DNA of 64,000 nucleotides from an uncultured Pseudomonadota bacterium (GTDB lineage Bacteria > Myxococcota_A > UBA796 > GCA-2862545), in the NCBI GenBank assembly GCA_913061235.1, contig CAJXTB010000005.1, positions 274,326-338,325 of the forward strand, written 5' to 3'. Position numbers and translations under genes: made by a program. The notes beneath the pieces were generated by a model that had not been told where the DNA came from, did not search any database, and saw only the letters and a list, made by a program, of their open reading frames with translations. Positions 9,107 to 18,379 of the stretch are shown piece by piece (within the stretch, counting starts at the first letter, position 1; the number at the start of each line of letters is the position of its first letter).

Positions 9107-9814
9107 ACGCGCCCGTTGGGTCTGTTCCTGTAAGTCGCTGTGCAGCTCGGCAAGCTCTCGCAGAGCCTTGATGATGACCCGAGGCGAGGCCCCGCTCTGC
9201 TCTCCAGAGACCCGAGGAAAGTGGGTGACGGGAACTTGTAGAATGCGCTCACCATCTGCCCGTGCGCGGACCAAAATCTCGGTGTTGACCAGGGCTCCCA
9301 CGCTGCGCAAGTCAAAGCGGTCGAAGATGCGGCGGTCGAAGACCTTGAAGGCGCAGTCGACGTCTCGCACATTCAGATCAAACAGCGCTCCCACCAGTCG
9401 CGACCAGCCGTAGCCGAGCAGACGTCTGCTCAGCGGGTCACGCCGCGGATGACGGTACCCAGCAACAATGCCGAAGCGGTCTGAGTGACGCAGGAGAAGA
9501 GCAATCTCGGCAACATCGAACTGTAGGTCGGCGTCCGTGAAGAACACGCGGTCCATCTTGGCGGCAATCAAGCCCGTTCGAAGCGCCGCGCCATAGCCAC
9601 GATTCTGCGGATGGTGAATCGAGTGCACCGCCGCGTCTTTGCTGGTCAGTGTACACAACACTCGACGGGTCGCATCACGAGAGCCGTCGTCCACAACAAT
9701 GACCTCGAACGGCACGTCGAGGGTGCGTCCAACATCCACACAGCGCTGAACAGCACTGGCGATGTTCTCCGCCTCGTTGAAGGCGGGTAGCACAAAAGAC
9801 AGCGACTTCGTCAC
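9083..9814 (-). CDS. Family 2 glycosyltransferase (dolichyl/undecaprenyl-phosphate sugar synthase type)
   Basis: The GT-A fold signature begins at the N-terminus: SFVLPAFNEAENI, then EVIVVDDGSRDATR, then RTGLIAAKMDRVFFTDADLQ with the metal-binding DAD motif, and RDVDCAFKVFDR. This is the pattern of DPM1-like and ArnC-like enzymes that load a sugar onto a polyprenyl phosphate. At 243 residues there is no C-terminal membrane domain, so it is a soluble or peripheral enzyme. The sugar cannot be read from the sequence. It starts at a GTG inside GTGA, overlapping the rimO stop, and so is coupled to rimO. Confidence 0.85.
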   Translation of the reverse strand: MTKSLSFVLPAFNEAENIASAVQRCVDVGRTLDVPFEVIVVDDGSRDATRRVLCTLTSKDAAVHSIHHPQNRGYGAALRTGLIAAKMDRVFFTDADLQFDVAEIALLLRHSDRFGIVAGYRHPRRDPLSRRLLGYGWSRLVGALFDLNVRDVDCAFKVFDRRIFDRFDLRSVGALVNTEILVRARADGERILQVPVTHFPRVSGEQSGASPRVIIKALRELAELHSDLQEQTQRARLRGFTRA

Positions 9815-11160
9815 GCCGAGAGGGTCCCGACAACCTCGCCGACCAAGTCGTAGTCGCCGGCTTCGGTGATGCGCACGGCGCGAATCTGGCCAATCTCAAC
9901 ATCTTCCGGGGCCATATTAATGTAGACCTGACCGTCGACGTCCGGGGCCTGGAACCAGGTGCGTCCCCGCAACAACAGCTCGGACTCTTCGGCAGTGCCT
10001 TCGATGAGCACTGGCAAGACCGTTCCAACGTGTGCATGGAGCTTCTTGCGGCTGATCTCGGCTTGGATGCGCATGATCTCTGCCTGGCGAGCCACCTTGA
10101 CGTCTTCGTCTACCTGGTCGGGAAGCAGGGCCGCTGGCGTTCCGTCTTCCTGGTAGTACGTGAACACGCCCACATGATCGAACTCTTGGTCGCGAACAAA
10201 GTCGCACAGCTCGGCGAAGTCCTCGTCCGTCTCGCCTGGGAAGCCAACGATGAACGTGGTGCGCATGCTGACGTCTGGCACGGCCTGATGGATGCGCTCG
10301 AGGATGCGTTCCTGCCCTGCCCGCTTCACGCCACGGCGCATGGCCTTGAGCATGGGGCCAGAGGCATGTTGCAGCGGCATGTCCAGGTACGGAACAACCT
10401 TTGGCTCGTCACGAAGGGCTTCGAGAAGGCCGTCTGGAATTCCGATGGGGTATGCGTAGTGCAGGCGAATCCACTGGATACCGTCGACCTTGGCCAACGC
10501 ACGAAGCAGGTCGCCCAGTCCCGTCTTGGTACCTAGGTCCTTGCCGTAGGCGGTCGAATCCTGGCTGACCAGGTTCAGTTCCACGACACCCTGCATGGCA
10601 AGAGCGGTGGCCTCGGTCACTAGGGACTCGATGGTACGGCTACGAAGCACACCGCGCAGCTGCGGGATGATGCAAAAGGCGCACTTATGATTGCAGCCTT
10701 CGCTGATCTTCAAGTAGGCGCTGCACTGCGACCATGAGTTGACCCGTGGAGCCATCTCGTCGTGAATGTACATAGGAACGTCTACGAAGGACTTTGGCGT
10801 TGCCGAGTCGCGTGCGTCGAGCACGTCACGGATTCGGTGGTACTCGCCGGTGCCGAGGAAGTGGTCAACTTCGGGTAGTTCACCTTCCAGCGATGTTCCG
10901 TAGCGTTGGACCATGCACCCGGTGACGACGAGCTTCTTGCACTTGCCTTCTGTCTTGAACTTGGCCATGTCCAGCACAGTCTCAATGGACTCTTCGGTCG
11001 CTGGCTGGATGAACGAGCAGGTGTTGACCACAATGACGTCCGCGTCATCTGCAGCATCCACAAACTCGTAGCCGCCCTCCATTAACGAGCCGACCATGAC
11101 TTCTGAGTCGACCCGGTTCTTTGGGCATCCGAGACTAACGAGGTGCACGCGTTGCTTCAT
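9811..11160 (-). CDS. rimO: Ribosomal protein S12 methylthiotransferase
   Basis: RimO adds a methylthio group to an aspartate of ribosomal protein S12. The N-terminal MTTase domain supplies three cluster cysteines, Cys12 (SLGCPKNRVDSE), Cys48 (NTCSFI) and Cys82. The radical-SAM cluster cysteines are C156, C160 and C163 (EGCNHKCAFC). HYAYP, DMPLQHASGPMLKAMRRG and FIVGFPGETDEDF are typical of RimO and separate it from MiaB. The C-terminal 70 residues form the TRAM domain. The length, 449, is normal. GGAG stands before the ATG. Confidence 0.95.
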   Translation of the reverse strand: MKQRVHLVSLGCPKNRVDSEVMVGSLMEGGYEFVDAADDADVIVVNTCSFIQPATEESIETVLDMAKFKTEGKCKKLVVTGCMVQRYGTSLEGELPEVDHFLGTGEYHRIRDVLDARDSATPKSFVDVPMYIHDEMAPRVNSWSQCSAYLKISEGCNHKCAFCIIPQLRGVLRSRTIESLVTEATALAMQGVVELNLVSQDSTAYGKDLGTKTGLGDLLRALAKVDGIQWIRLHYAYPIGIPDGLLEALRDEPKVVPYLDMPLQHASGPMLKAMRRGVKRAGQERILERIHQAVPDVSMRTTFIVGFPGETDEDFAELCDFVRDQEFDHVGVFTYYQEDGTPAALLPDQVDEDVKVARQAEIMRIQAEISRKKLHAHVGTVLPVLIEGTAEESELLLRGRTWFQAPDVDGQVYINMAPEDVEIGQIRAVRITEAGDYDLVGEVVGTLSA

Positions 11161-11234
11161 GGCTGGCTCCTAGAGCGAAGGCCGCCAATAGCGCGGCCGA
11201 GCCCTACGTGCCTACTTTGCACCCGAGGGACGCT

Positions 11235-11870
11235 CTACAGCGTGCCTGCGTCTACAACAATTGCACCATCGGGGACGTCAAAGACGAACAGGCTGTCCGG
11301 CGTCGGAAGGTTCAATTGCATACCTTCAAAGTCGATTTCGGTGACGCTATCGTAGGCATCGACAATGGCGACCTTGTCTACAAGCAGCTCAGCATTCAGC
11401 GTCAGCGTGACCGTCTTAAACTGCCCTTCGTCCTTGGGCTCCAAGGTCAGCACTGTGGGGTCAGACGACACCAGGCTCACGTTGTACAACTCATCAAGCG
11501 TGTCCAGAGAGGACAGCAACGACTCGGCACCACCAGCAGTTGCGGTGAACCCGTCGTACTGAATCACTTGGTTTTCGGCTTGGGTGTAAATCCACATGGT
11601 CGAGCCATTGGTGACGAACTGCCGTGCGCCATCACCGAAGTTCCACCGCATCTTTGAGGGACGGGCGAGGGTGACTTCACCCGACTGCACATCGTCTCCA
11701 AACATCGGGTTGCGTACGGTCTGGACAAACTGGGCGTTCATCACATTCACGTCACTGTACTTGGCTTCAACGGCGGCAATCGCCTCTTCCACCGTAGCAG
11801 GGCTGTCTGCCATTGCGGCGGCGGGAATGAGCAAGCTGAGCGCAAGCGACAGGGCCGTGCGTGCCATCAT
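11235..11870 (-). CDS. lolA: Outer-membrane lipoprotein carrier LolA
   Basis: LolA ferries lipoproteins across the periplasm from LolCDE to the outer membrane. A signal peptide (MMARTALSLALSLLIPAAAMA) is followed by the LolA fold: NAQFVQTVRNP, SGEVTLARPSKMRWNF, TMWIYTQAENQVIQYD. The length is 211 residues. I took the ATG at 11870 because GGAG lies just upstream, and an in-frame GTC/ATG context to 11888 adds an unneeded six residues. LolA fits the many lipoproteins in the window. I see no lolB or lolCDE here. Confidence 0.9.
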   Translation of the reverse strand: MMARTALSLALSLLIPAAAMADSPATVEEAIAAVEAKYSDVNVMNAQFVQTVRNPMFGDDVQSGEVTLARPSKMRWNFGDGARQFVTNGSTMWIYTQAENQVIQYDGFTATAGGAESLLSSLDTLDELYNVSLVSSDPTVLTLEPKDEGQFKTVTLTLNAELLVDKVAIVDAYDSVTEIDFEGMQLNLPTPDSLFVFDVPDGAIVVDAGTL

Positions 11871-11987
11871 GAGAATCTCCAGAGTCATGTTCGAAGTGCA
11901 GCCGTTGGGGTCGGCTGCCGTGTCGTGTGTCTATACGTTCACACGGCCTGTACCTTCACCGCACTTACTGTCGGTGACCTAACGCTG

Positions 11988-14900
11988 CTACAGGACCTCA
12001 CGGGGGCGGGCGCCGTCGGCAGGACCGATCACGCCAGAAGCCTCCATGTAATCAATGATTCGAGCGGCGCGGTTGTACCCAATCTTGAGGTGACGCTGCA
12101 CCATAGACGTCGATGCTTTGTCGGCATTGATGACGATTTGCACAGCCTGGTCGTACAACTCGTCCTTCTCGTCCTCATCGACACCATTAGCGTTCTTACT
12201 CTCGTCCGTGATGTCGCCAATGTAGTCGGGCTCATCCTGCGCTCGCAGGAAGTCAGTGACGCGAGCCACTTCTTCGTCAGACACAAAAGCACCATGACAG
12301 CGCACGAGGTTTCCGGTTCCTGGTGGCAAGTACAGCATGTCACCACGACCGAGTAGGGCTTCGGCGCCGGCAGCGTCCAAGACCGTACGCGAGTCAATGC
12401 GGGTACGTAGCTGGAAGCTGATCCGAGTCGGAAGGTTGGCCTTGATCAGACCGGTGACAACATCCACCGACGGCCGCTGGGTGGCTACGATGAGGTGAAT
12501 GCCGCAGGCACGCGCCTTTTGAGCGATTCGTGCGATGGACTCTTCCACTTCCTTACTGGCGACCATCATCAGGTCCGCGAGCTCGTCGATGACAATGACA
12601 ATGTACGGCATGTGCTTCGGAGGCTCGGGGAGTCCGTCGCACTCCATCCAGTCCTTTGGTGCGTACTTGCGAGCACGTTCCGCGTTCCATGACTCGATTT
12701 CTTTCTCGCGCTTCTTGTTGAAGCTGACAATGTTTCGCGTGCCCCATCGCGCAAGAATCTCGTAGCGATTGTCCATCTCGCGACACGCCCAGGCCAGCGC
12801 CGTTGCTGCACGCTTCGGGTCTGTGACGACGGGATGAAGCAGATGCGGAATGCCTTCATACATCTCGAATTCAAGCATCTTCGGGTCGATGAGAAGCATG
12901 CGCAGGTCATCAGGCGATGACGTGTACAGCATGCTCATCAGCATGCCGTTGACCCCAACCGACTTACCCGCACCGGTTGTTCCACCGATGAGCAAGTGAG
13001 GCATCTTGGCCAAGTCACCAATGACTGGCTTGCCGCCAACGTCCTTGCCTAGAATGCATGGCAACGCTGCGTGGCACTCCTTGAATGCAGGACTGGCGAG
13101 CACTTCCCGAAGGTAGATGGTCAGGCGCTTCGCGCTCGGAATCTCGATGCCCACACAGCCCTTTCCGGGGATGGGCGCAACAATGCGAACCCTGACGGCG
13201 CGCAGCGCCATGGCCAAGTCGTCGGACAACCCGGCGATGCGGGACACCTTGATGCCAGGTGCTGGCTCGAATTCAAAGATGGTTACGACTGGACCTGGTC
13301 GAACGGCAGTGACCTCACCACCAATCTTGAAGCTCAACAGCTTCTCTTCAACAGTCGCCGCCATCTCACGCAGCTCTTCTTCGTCGATTCCAGTGTCCTG
13401 ATACGGGACTTCATCGAGCAGGCGCAGCGTGGGTAGGTGGAAGCTCTTCTTCTCCTCTACGACCGCCTCACCGTTGTCTTCGACCTTCTGGTCGTCCAAG
13501 TACGCTGCACGATGAACCGTGATTCCAGCGCCACGAATGCTCGCAGTTGTCGGGCGTGGAACATCGCCCATCGCCGGGACCGCGGCACCGATTGGTGCTG
13601 GAACGGGGGCGACAGGTGCTGTCGAGGCGGCGACAGGTTCAGGATGTGAAGGGACGAATGCTGCTGGCGGCGTGACGCGTGGAGCGGGCACGACGACCGG
13701 CGGCGGCACTGTGGCCGCAGCGACGGGTGGCGTAGCAGGTGGTGCGACGGCAGCGACTACTGGAGCCACAGAGGCCGCTACTGGTGCGATGGGCGCGACG
13801 GGCGCGACGGGCGCGACGGGCGCGGCAACTGGAGGTGCTGCTGATGCGATGGGCGTGGCAACTGGAGGTACAGGGGGCGCTACTGATGCGACGGGCGCGG
13901 CAACTGGAGATGCAGGCGGGGCTACCGATGCGACGGGCGCGGCAACTGGAGGTGCAGGCGGGGCTACCGATGCGACGGGCGCGGCAACTGGAGATGCAGG
14001 CGGGGCTACCGATGCGACGGGTGCGGCAACTGGAGATGCAGGCGGGGCTACCGATGCGACGGGTACTGATTCAGGGACCGCAAGCGAAGCGACAGGCGCG
14101 GCTACTGGAACCGAAGGGGCTGTAGCTGGAGAGACGGGCGCGGCCACTGGAGCCGTGACCGCCACGGGCGCTGTTGAAGCGCTGGTAACCTTCGGCACCA
14201 CGACTACGGGAGCCGAAGGGGCCACGGCGACAGGTGCAGGTGCAACCACGACCGAGCGTGCAACCGCAGGCGAGATGGCCGGCGTCGCTGGTGCCTGTGG
14301 GGTTGCTGGCGAGGCTACTGGGAGAACAGCGGACACCGGGGGTGAAACGACAGGCGCAGCCGTAACTATGGGCTGCGGCGTCACTTTCTGAGTCGAGACA
14401 GGCTGTGAGTAATGAGAGTCACCACGCTCGAGCTGCACGCGTCGTGACGCGGCATGCACGGCCGGCGTTGCCGTCGCTGGAGCCGCTACTACTGGACGCT
14501 GGGCAGTCTGTATTGGGGTCGCCCGTGCTGACGGCACAGCATGCCCAACTACAGATGGAGACTGCACTGACACACTGGGTGTCGCCAACGAAACCGAGGG
14601 CGGTATGTGGATCACAAGGGAAGAGGCGGCCCTTGCATTGGGCTGAACCTGCTCTGTTGTTGCACCCACTTCCGGCATGACCACGGATGGTTCAGACGCG
14701 TTTACAGCCTTTGCCTCGGGCATACTCGACACCGAAGCAACCGGCTTCGACCGACGACGAGGCTTCGGCCTCACGGCTTGGCGAGCGTTGCGCTCATCGA
14801 AGGATGGGAACATGTCCAGCAGGTCACTCCCCTCACCCATGGGCTCGGGTGCAGCGTGCACTGCGGGCTGCTGAGGACCAGCCACAATACGACGTGGTGC

Positions 14901-15839
14901 TGGAGCACCGACCGCCACAGCGCTTGGACGCTGCCGAGGTCGAGTCTCGCGAATGATGGTCTCCGCCTCTCCATCTACACTCGTCGCGTGGACGGCCTCG
15001 AAAGGACGGTAACCAAGGTTCGGATCAATCCCGTCTGCTTCTCCACCAAATGTGCTGGGGTCGAAAGTGTCTTCTACCTCTTCGACTTCCCACTCACCGG
15101 CGTCTCCACCACGGACCGAGTCCCACATACGAGCCAAGGTACGCCCGACACTGCGGCTCCCGGCAACAATCGCGGCCCACGATGCCGACGCTGTGCCCTT
15201 GGCAGCCCGAGCGCCGAACTGGCCTGCACCCGAGACCGCGCGACTTCCGGCATCGCGGACGACCGGGCCACGGGCTTCCACGCCTTCAACAAGCGCAGCT
15301 GCAACGCCCCGCCATCGAACACGGAACAATGCGGTACCACCGAGTACAAGCACGCCAAATAAGAGGAACAGCGCCCCCCAATAGCCAGCGACACCCTGGA
15401 TACCCCCACCGAAGGTGGAACCAAGTGCTCCGCCTGCGGGGTAGCCAGCGATCTCACCCAACACAACATGCATGAGCCCGAGCACGGCGCTGTAAGTGAT
15501 GAGCGCACCCAGCCAACGGCGCCAGTCAGCCACAGTTCTGCCAGCGAGCCGAACCATCGTCACGCTCAAAAGCAAGACGATTCCCCAGGCGCCAAGTCCA
15601 AAGCCGGCACGTAGGATGTGGGCCACATGTGCCCCCAACGTTCCGCAGGGATTGGTCACACGTCCAGAGCCCGTCTGAAAGACGGTAGGGTCGTGGGCGT
15701 CCGCACCAGCCAAACTGACAAGGGCAAACGTGAGAACAAGCGACACTCCTAAAAGCGCGAGCTCGGAGCGGCGTTCACCGACAATCGAGTTCAAGCGAGT
15801 GGCGACAGCGGACGTAGTAGTAGTGACTGAGGTACTCAT
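11988..15839 (-). CDS. ftsK: DNA translocase FtsK with an unusually long Ala/Pro/Val linker
   Basis: FtsK pumps chromosome ends to the division site and activates XerCD at dif. The product has 1283 residues. Residues 1-170 hold about four membrane segments. Residues roughly 230-790 are low-complexity linker, mostly Pro, Ala and Val with short tandem repeats. The motor follows, with Walker A GGTTGAGKS (Lys959), Walker B LLIDPKMLEFE and IVVIDELADLM-like segments. The winged-helix gamma domain is C-terminal (about 1222-1283), with the KOPS-reading helix STSMVQRHLKIGYNRAARI. GAGG about 15 bases upstream of the ATG is the best ribosome site. It appears to be a single-gene unit, separated from lolA by 117 bases. 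Confidence 0.95.
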   Translation of the reverse strand: MSTSVTTTTSAVATRLNSIVGERRSELALLGVSLVLTFALVSLAGADAHDPTVFQTGSGRVTNPCGTLGAHVAHILRAGFGLGAWGIVLLLSVTMVRLAGRTVADWRRWLGALITYSAVLGLMHVVLGEIAGYPAGGALGSTFGGGIQGVAGYWGALFLLFGVLVLGGTALFRVRWRGVAAALVEGVEARGPVVRDAGSRAVSGAGQFGARAAKGTASASWAAIVAGSRSVGRTLARMWDSVRGGDAGEWEVEEVEDTFDPSTFGGEADGIDPNLGYRPFEAVHATSVDGEAETIIRETRPRQRPSAVAVGAPAPRRIVAGPQQPAVHAAPEPMGEGSDLLDMFPSFDERNARQAVRPKPRRRSKPVASVSSMPEAKAVNASEPSVVMPEVGATTEQVQPNARAASSLVIHIPPSVSLATPSVSVQSPSVVGHAVPSARATPIQTAQRPVVAAPATATPAVHAASRRVQLERGDSHYSQPVSTQKVTPQPIVTAAPVVSPPVSAVLPVASPATPQAPATPAISPAVARSVVVAPAPVAVAPSAPVVVVPKVTSASTAPVAVTAPVAAPVSPATAPSVPVAAPVASLAVPESVPVASVAPPASPVAAPVASVAPPASPVAAPVASVAPPAPPVAAPVASVAPPASPVAAPVASVAPPVPPVATPIASAAPPVAAPVAPVAPVAPIAPVAASVAPVVAAVAPPATPPVAAATVPPPVVVPAPRVTPPAAFVPSHPEPVAASTAPVAPVPAPIGAAVPAMGDVPRPTTASIRGAGITVHRAAYLDDQKVEDNGEAVVEEKKSFHLPTLRLLDEVPYQDTGIDEEELREMAATVEEKLLSFKIGGEVTAVRPGPVVTIFEFEPAPGIKVSRIAGLSDDLAMALRAVRVRIVAPIPGKGCVGIEIPSAKRLTIYLREVLASPAFKECHAALPCILGKDVGGKPVIGDLAKMPHLLIGGTTGAGKSVGVNGMLMSMLYTSSPDDLRMLLIDPKMLEFEMYEGIPHLLHPVVTDPKRAATALAWACREMDNRYEILARWGTRNIVSFNKKREKEIESWNAERARKYAPKDWMECDGLPEPPKHMPYIVIVIDELADLMMVASKEVEESIARIAQKARACGIHLIVATQRPSVDVVTGLIKANLPTRISFQLRTRIDSRTVLDAAGAEALLGRGDMLYLPPGTGNLVRCHGAFVSDEEVARVTDFLRAQDEPDYIGDITDESKNANGVDEDEKDELYDQAVQIVINADKASTSMVQRHLKIGYNRAARIIDYMEASGVIGPADGARPREVL
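13861..14064 (-). repeat. 42-base in-frame minisatellite in the ftsK linker
   Basis: Nearly five tandem copies of a 42-base unit begin at 13861, 13903, 13945, 13987 and 14029. Copies differ by only a few bases. Each unit encodes 14 residues of the form PVAAPVASVAPPAS. A shorter 9-base repeat (gggcgcgac) lies just to the left, at about 13790-13825. All are multiples of three, so copy-number change keeps the reading frame. Confidence 0.93.
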
Positions 15840-16234
15840 TGTGCGGAACCTAGCACCTCTTGACGCGTCAGGCCCACCCTTCGAGTAGGTTCTAAGAGTC
15901 GGCTGGATCGAAATCCAGATCCGTCCGTCGTTTCCGTCTAATGCAGGAAATCGAGGAGGTACCTAGAACCAATGCGCGAATGGCGCACAACGCCTGAATC
16001 CCGACATCAAACAGCGCCCCGAGCACGTCGGTTCGCACGGACAAGCAGCGTCAGCGCGCGGTTGAATCTGACCGTGTTGGCCCGCCCACACTCGCACCAC
16101 GCCATGCATGAGTGGCAGCAAAGAACTGCGAGCCAGGCATGCACTTCGAATCCCATCCCAGATGGGCAAAGCTAGACAAACAATTGCGACGAGGACATTA
16201 GCAGAGGGGCATTCAACTGCCCCGTCCATGCCAA
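15840..16234. other. 395-base intergenic region between ftsK and the barrel-protein gene
   Basis: No convincing gene is present. At 15861-15870 there is a perfect palindrome TGACGCGTCA, 21 bases upstream of the ftsK start. At 15903-15918 there is a perfect hairpin, CTGGAT with loop CGAA and ATCCAG. TTTCC and GGAAA around 15930-15950 may form a second stem, followed by GAGGAGGT at 15953. A 67-codon reading frame at 15972-16175 (+) has unnatural Arg/His-rich composition and I do not call it. No intrinsic terminator is seen for the barrel-protein gene or for any + strand transcript. Confidence 0.5.
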
Positions 16235-17524
16235 TCAGTAGGTGAAGGTAGCCAACAAGTGGATATTCACGTCGTCGAATTCAAGGCTTTGGTCCACTAC
16301 GTCGCTCGTGGCGCGTTGAATCCAAGCAGCGCCTGTAGTCACGGACGCGTAGTCTTGGAAGTAGTAGGTCAGGTCACCGTTCGCCTGAAGGCGAATGTCG
16401 GCACGTGATTCCTGGCCAAAATGGTTCTCGAACCGCATGCGGACGCCACTGGAGAGTCCAAAGCGGGACCCCAGCCGACCGGTGTAGGTTCCGTACAACT
16501 CGTTGAATGCGGTGTAATTGGTGAACCAGGAATCAATGAAGTCCTTGCGGTACCCAATTGCAACACGTTGCCCTACACCAAAGTCATACTGAATCTGGGT
16601 GGTGACGAGCAGGTTGTCGATACCCTTCACGTCTTGCGCGTAGGCATCTTCGTTGGAGTCCTCACAGCCGTCAACCGACTCTTCCAGGTAGCGGCCTGAA
16701 CCGTAGCCACCCGTCACAACAACCGTCATCCGTTCGGTGATGCGGCCACGAAGACCTGCCTGCATCTTAAGGTGGTTGTTGTCCGGCAGTGCCAGAGACG
16801 ACCCTAAGGGCTGCTGGCTATTGCCCGTAGAGATGCAGGTCGCTCCCCAACGCTGAATGTCGTAGGAACCAAAGTATACGACTGCAGTTCTTGGAAAGAA
16901 CGTCCAATCGGCTGACCAAGTCGGCCCATACGAGTCACGGAAGTTGAAGGCTCGCAAGCGCCCCGTGTCATCAAAGACTTCGGGAACCCGGTAGCTGTCC
17001 ACGCGATAGAAGCCACCCAACGTGAACGCTAGTGTGGGCCCAACACGAATGACGGAAGCACCGTCAAACCGGTTTCGGAACTGTGTGTGATAGCTACCAG
17101 TCTGGTCACCAGACGGATTGCTGTCGATACCCACGCGGTCCGAGAACCGGAAGCCGATGACTTGGTCCTTCAGTACATCAACGCCCGCGTCAACGTTAAA
17201 CTGGTTGAACCGGTCCAGGTTGGTCAGCCGTTCGGAGAAGAACTTGATGAGCTGGTAGTCGCCACCGATACGGAGGTCGACCTCTTGACTCTCAAGGGTC
17301 ATCTCGACACGCGGCGCAATGCGCATATTGACGCCGGGAAGCGAATTCGCTTCCAAGCGGAGTGGGTTGGTGCGGTACTCAAGACCTACATCGAGTGACG
17401 GCGTGATGGTTGCATCACCGATTCGGATGTGGTCGCCCGGGTCGGCAACAGCCAACGATGAGACACCGAGAATCGCACAAGCGGCGATGCTCCAGCGATT
17501 TGGGATGTTGGCGACGGTCATCAA
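16235..17524 (-). CDS. Outer-membrane beta-barrel protein of the Glt/Nfs-like cluster
   Basis: A signal peptide ends near residue 28 (SSLAVA). The remaining roughly 400 residues show repeated amphipathic strands with aromatic belts (TLAFTLGGFYRVDSYR, AVVYFGSYDIQRWG, RMTVVVTGGYGSGRYLE) and end in HLLATFTY, a C-terminal aromatic typical of BAM substrates. This predicts a barrel of 16 or more strands. By its position after the AgmX-domain gene it could match the predicted barrel subunits (GltA/GltB/GltH) of the Myxococcus gliding complex. That is inference from context, since I cannot run an alignment. Nothing marks a substrate. Confidence 0.75.
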   Translation of the reverse strand: MMTVANIPNRWSIAACAILGVSSLAVADPGDHIRIGDATITPSLDVGLEYRTNPLRLEANSLPGVNMRIAPRVEMTLESQEVDLRIGGDYQLIKFFSERLTNLDRFNQFNVDAGVDVLKDQVIGFRFSDRVGIDSNPSGDQTGSYHTQFRNRFDGASVIRVGPTLAFTLGGFYRVDSYRVPEVFDDTGRLRAFNFRDSYGPTWSADWTFFPRTAVVYFGSYDIQRWGATCISTGNSQQPLGSSLALPDNNHLKMQAGLRGRITERMTVVVTGGYGSGRYLEESVDGCEDSNEDAYAQDVKGIDNLLVTTQIQYDFGVGQRVAIGYRKDFIDSWFTNYTAFNELYGTYTGRLGSRFGLSSGVRMRFENHFGQESRADIRLQANGDLTYYFQDYASVTTGAAWIQRATSDVVDQSLEFDDVNIHLLATFTY

Positions 17525-17611
17525 GCTAAATCCACTCTTGCCCGGGGGAAAACGTAGGCGCGCGGCGGCGACCCTTAAGCCATGAGGCGTACATGCGCGA
17601 GGGTTCCACGT

Positions 17612-18217
17612 CTAGAAGAAAGGGCTCGCGTCGGGCGGGTCAAAACTGACATCGTACTCAACCGGGAAGTCTGGAGCCTTTGTGTCTTCATCAGACCCAA
17701 CTTCACCGCCTTCAACCACCAAAGTAGTCGAACCGTCCCGCAAAGCGCCGCTGTCCGTGCAACGTTCAGCCTCAGCCATCAGCTGACGGGCCTTGGCCAA
17801 AGCGACGGCAATTTTCCGGAATTCGTGATCGGCTCGTTCCAAGTCGCCAGCTTCAAGGCGCTTTTGCATGGCATCTTCGGCCGACTCACTCACGCCGCGC
17901 AGTGCACGGACCGCGGTCAGCTTGTTGTTCAAACACTGAAGCTGTTCAACGTCGGAATCACGACGCGCTGCCTCAACCAACTTGGTGATAGCCTTGACGA
18001 CTTCGTCGACTTCGGTATTCGCCGCAGAGGCGTAGTCCATCTTCTCTTCGGGAGTCGTGCTCGCGGTTCGCTCAAGGTCACCAACCACACCCACTTCGCC
18101 GTCTTGGGCGAACGCGGTGCTCGTGGTCAGGGTGAGTCCAAGAAGCGCGATGGCGATGGCGCCGCCGAGCCGAACGAACGACACGCTACTGCGTCTCGTA
18201 TTGAAAAAGGTCTTCAT
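17612..18217 (-). CDS. Exported helical protein of unknown function
   Basis: The 201-residue product starts at the ATG MKTFFNTRRSS and has a long signal peptide ending AFA before QDGE. Residues about 45-160 are charged and helical, with heptad-like spacing (DEVVKAITKLVEAARRDS, AMQKRLEAGDLERADHEFR), and contain two Cys (LQCLNNK, ERCTDS) that could form a disulfide. The tail is acidic and Pro/Phe-containing. I do not recognise the family. It sits between the AgmX-domain gene and the barrel gene with no terminator between, so it is likely part of the same envelope assembly. Confidence 0.65.
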   Translation of the reverse strand: MKTFFNTRRSSVSFVRLGGAIAIALLGLTLTTSTAFAQDGEVGVVGDLERTASTTPEEKMDYASAANTEVDEVVKAITKLVEAARRDSDVEQLQCLNNKLTAVRALRGVSESAEDAMQKRLEAGDLERADHEFRKIAVALAKARQLMAEAERCTDSGALRDGSTTLVVEGGEVGSDEDTKAPDFPVEYDVSFDPPDASPFF

Positions 18218-18331
18218 GAGCACTTGGATACCTCTCCGGACGGCCTTGCGTCAACACCCCGACGCAAAGTCGGTTTTGTTGGGCGCAAGCTTCGGGTTGC
18301 TCTTGGTTTGACACCACAGGCTCTTGAATCC

Positions 18332-18360
18332 ATCATAGATTTCTCAACAAACCTGAAATC
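18332..18360 (-). promoter_or_regulatory. Possible promoter with overlapping inverted repeat
   Basis: On the minus strand, TATGAT (18337-18332) matches 5 of 6 bases of a -10 box. The -35 region is poor. An inverted repeat GATTTC/GAAATC (18338-18343 and 18355-18360) occupies the spacer and could be an operator or merely a weak stem. It would drive the exported helical protein and the barrel gene. Confidence 0.25.
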
Positions 18361-18379
18361 CTGCCCGGATAGCCACTTT

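Noticed and set aside
13790..14064. Regularly spaced repeats that might suggest a CRISPR array
   Set aside because: The units are contiguous with no unique spacers and encode an in-frame protein repeat.
13519..14391. A long + strand reading frame of about 290 codons rich in Gly, Ala and Thr
   Set aside because: It is the antisense of the ftsK Pro/Ala/Val linker repeats. Its composition is an artefact of those repeats and the ftsK frame is certain.
15972..16175. A 67-codon + strand reading frame behind GAGGAGGT
   Set aside because: The spacing from GGAGG to ATG is about 12 bases, and the product is an Arg/His/Ser-rich string with no protein-like pattern.
18308..18336. TTGACA followed 17 bases later by CATCAT on the + strand
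   Set aside because: No + strand gene follows and the -10 is poor. It is probably chance in the spacer.
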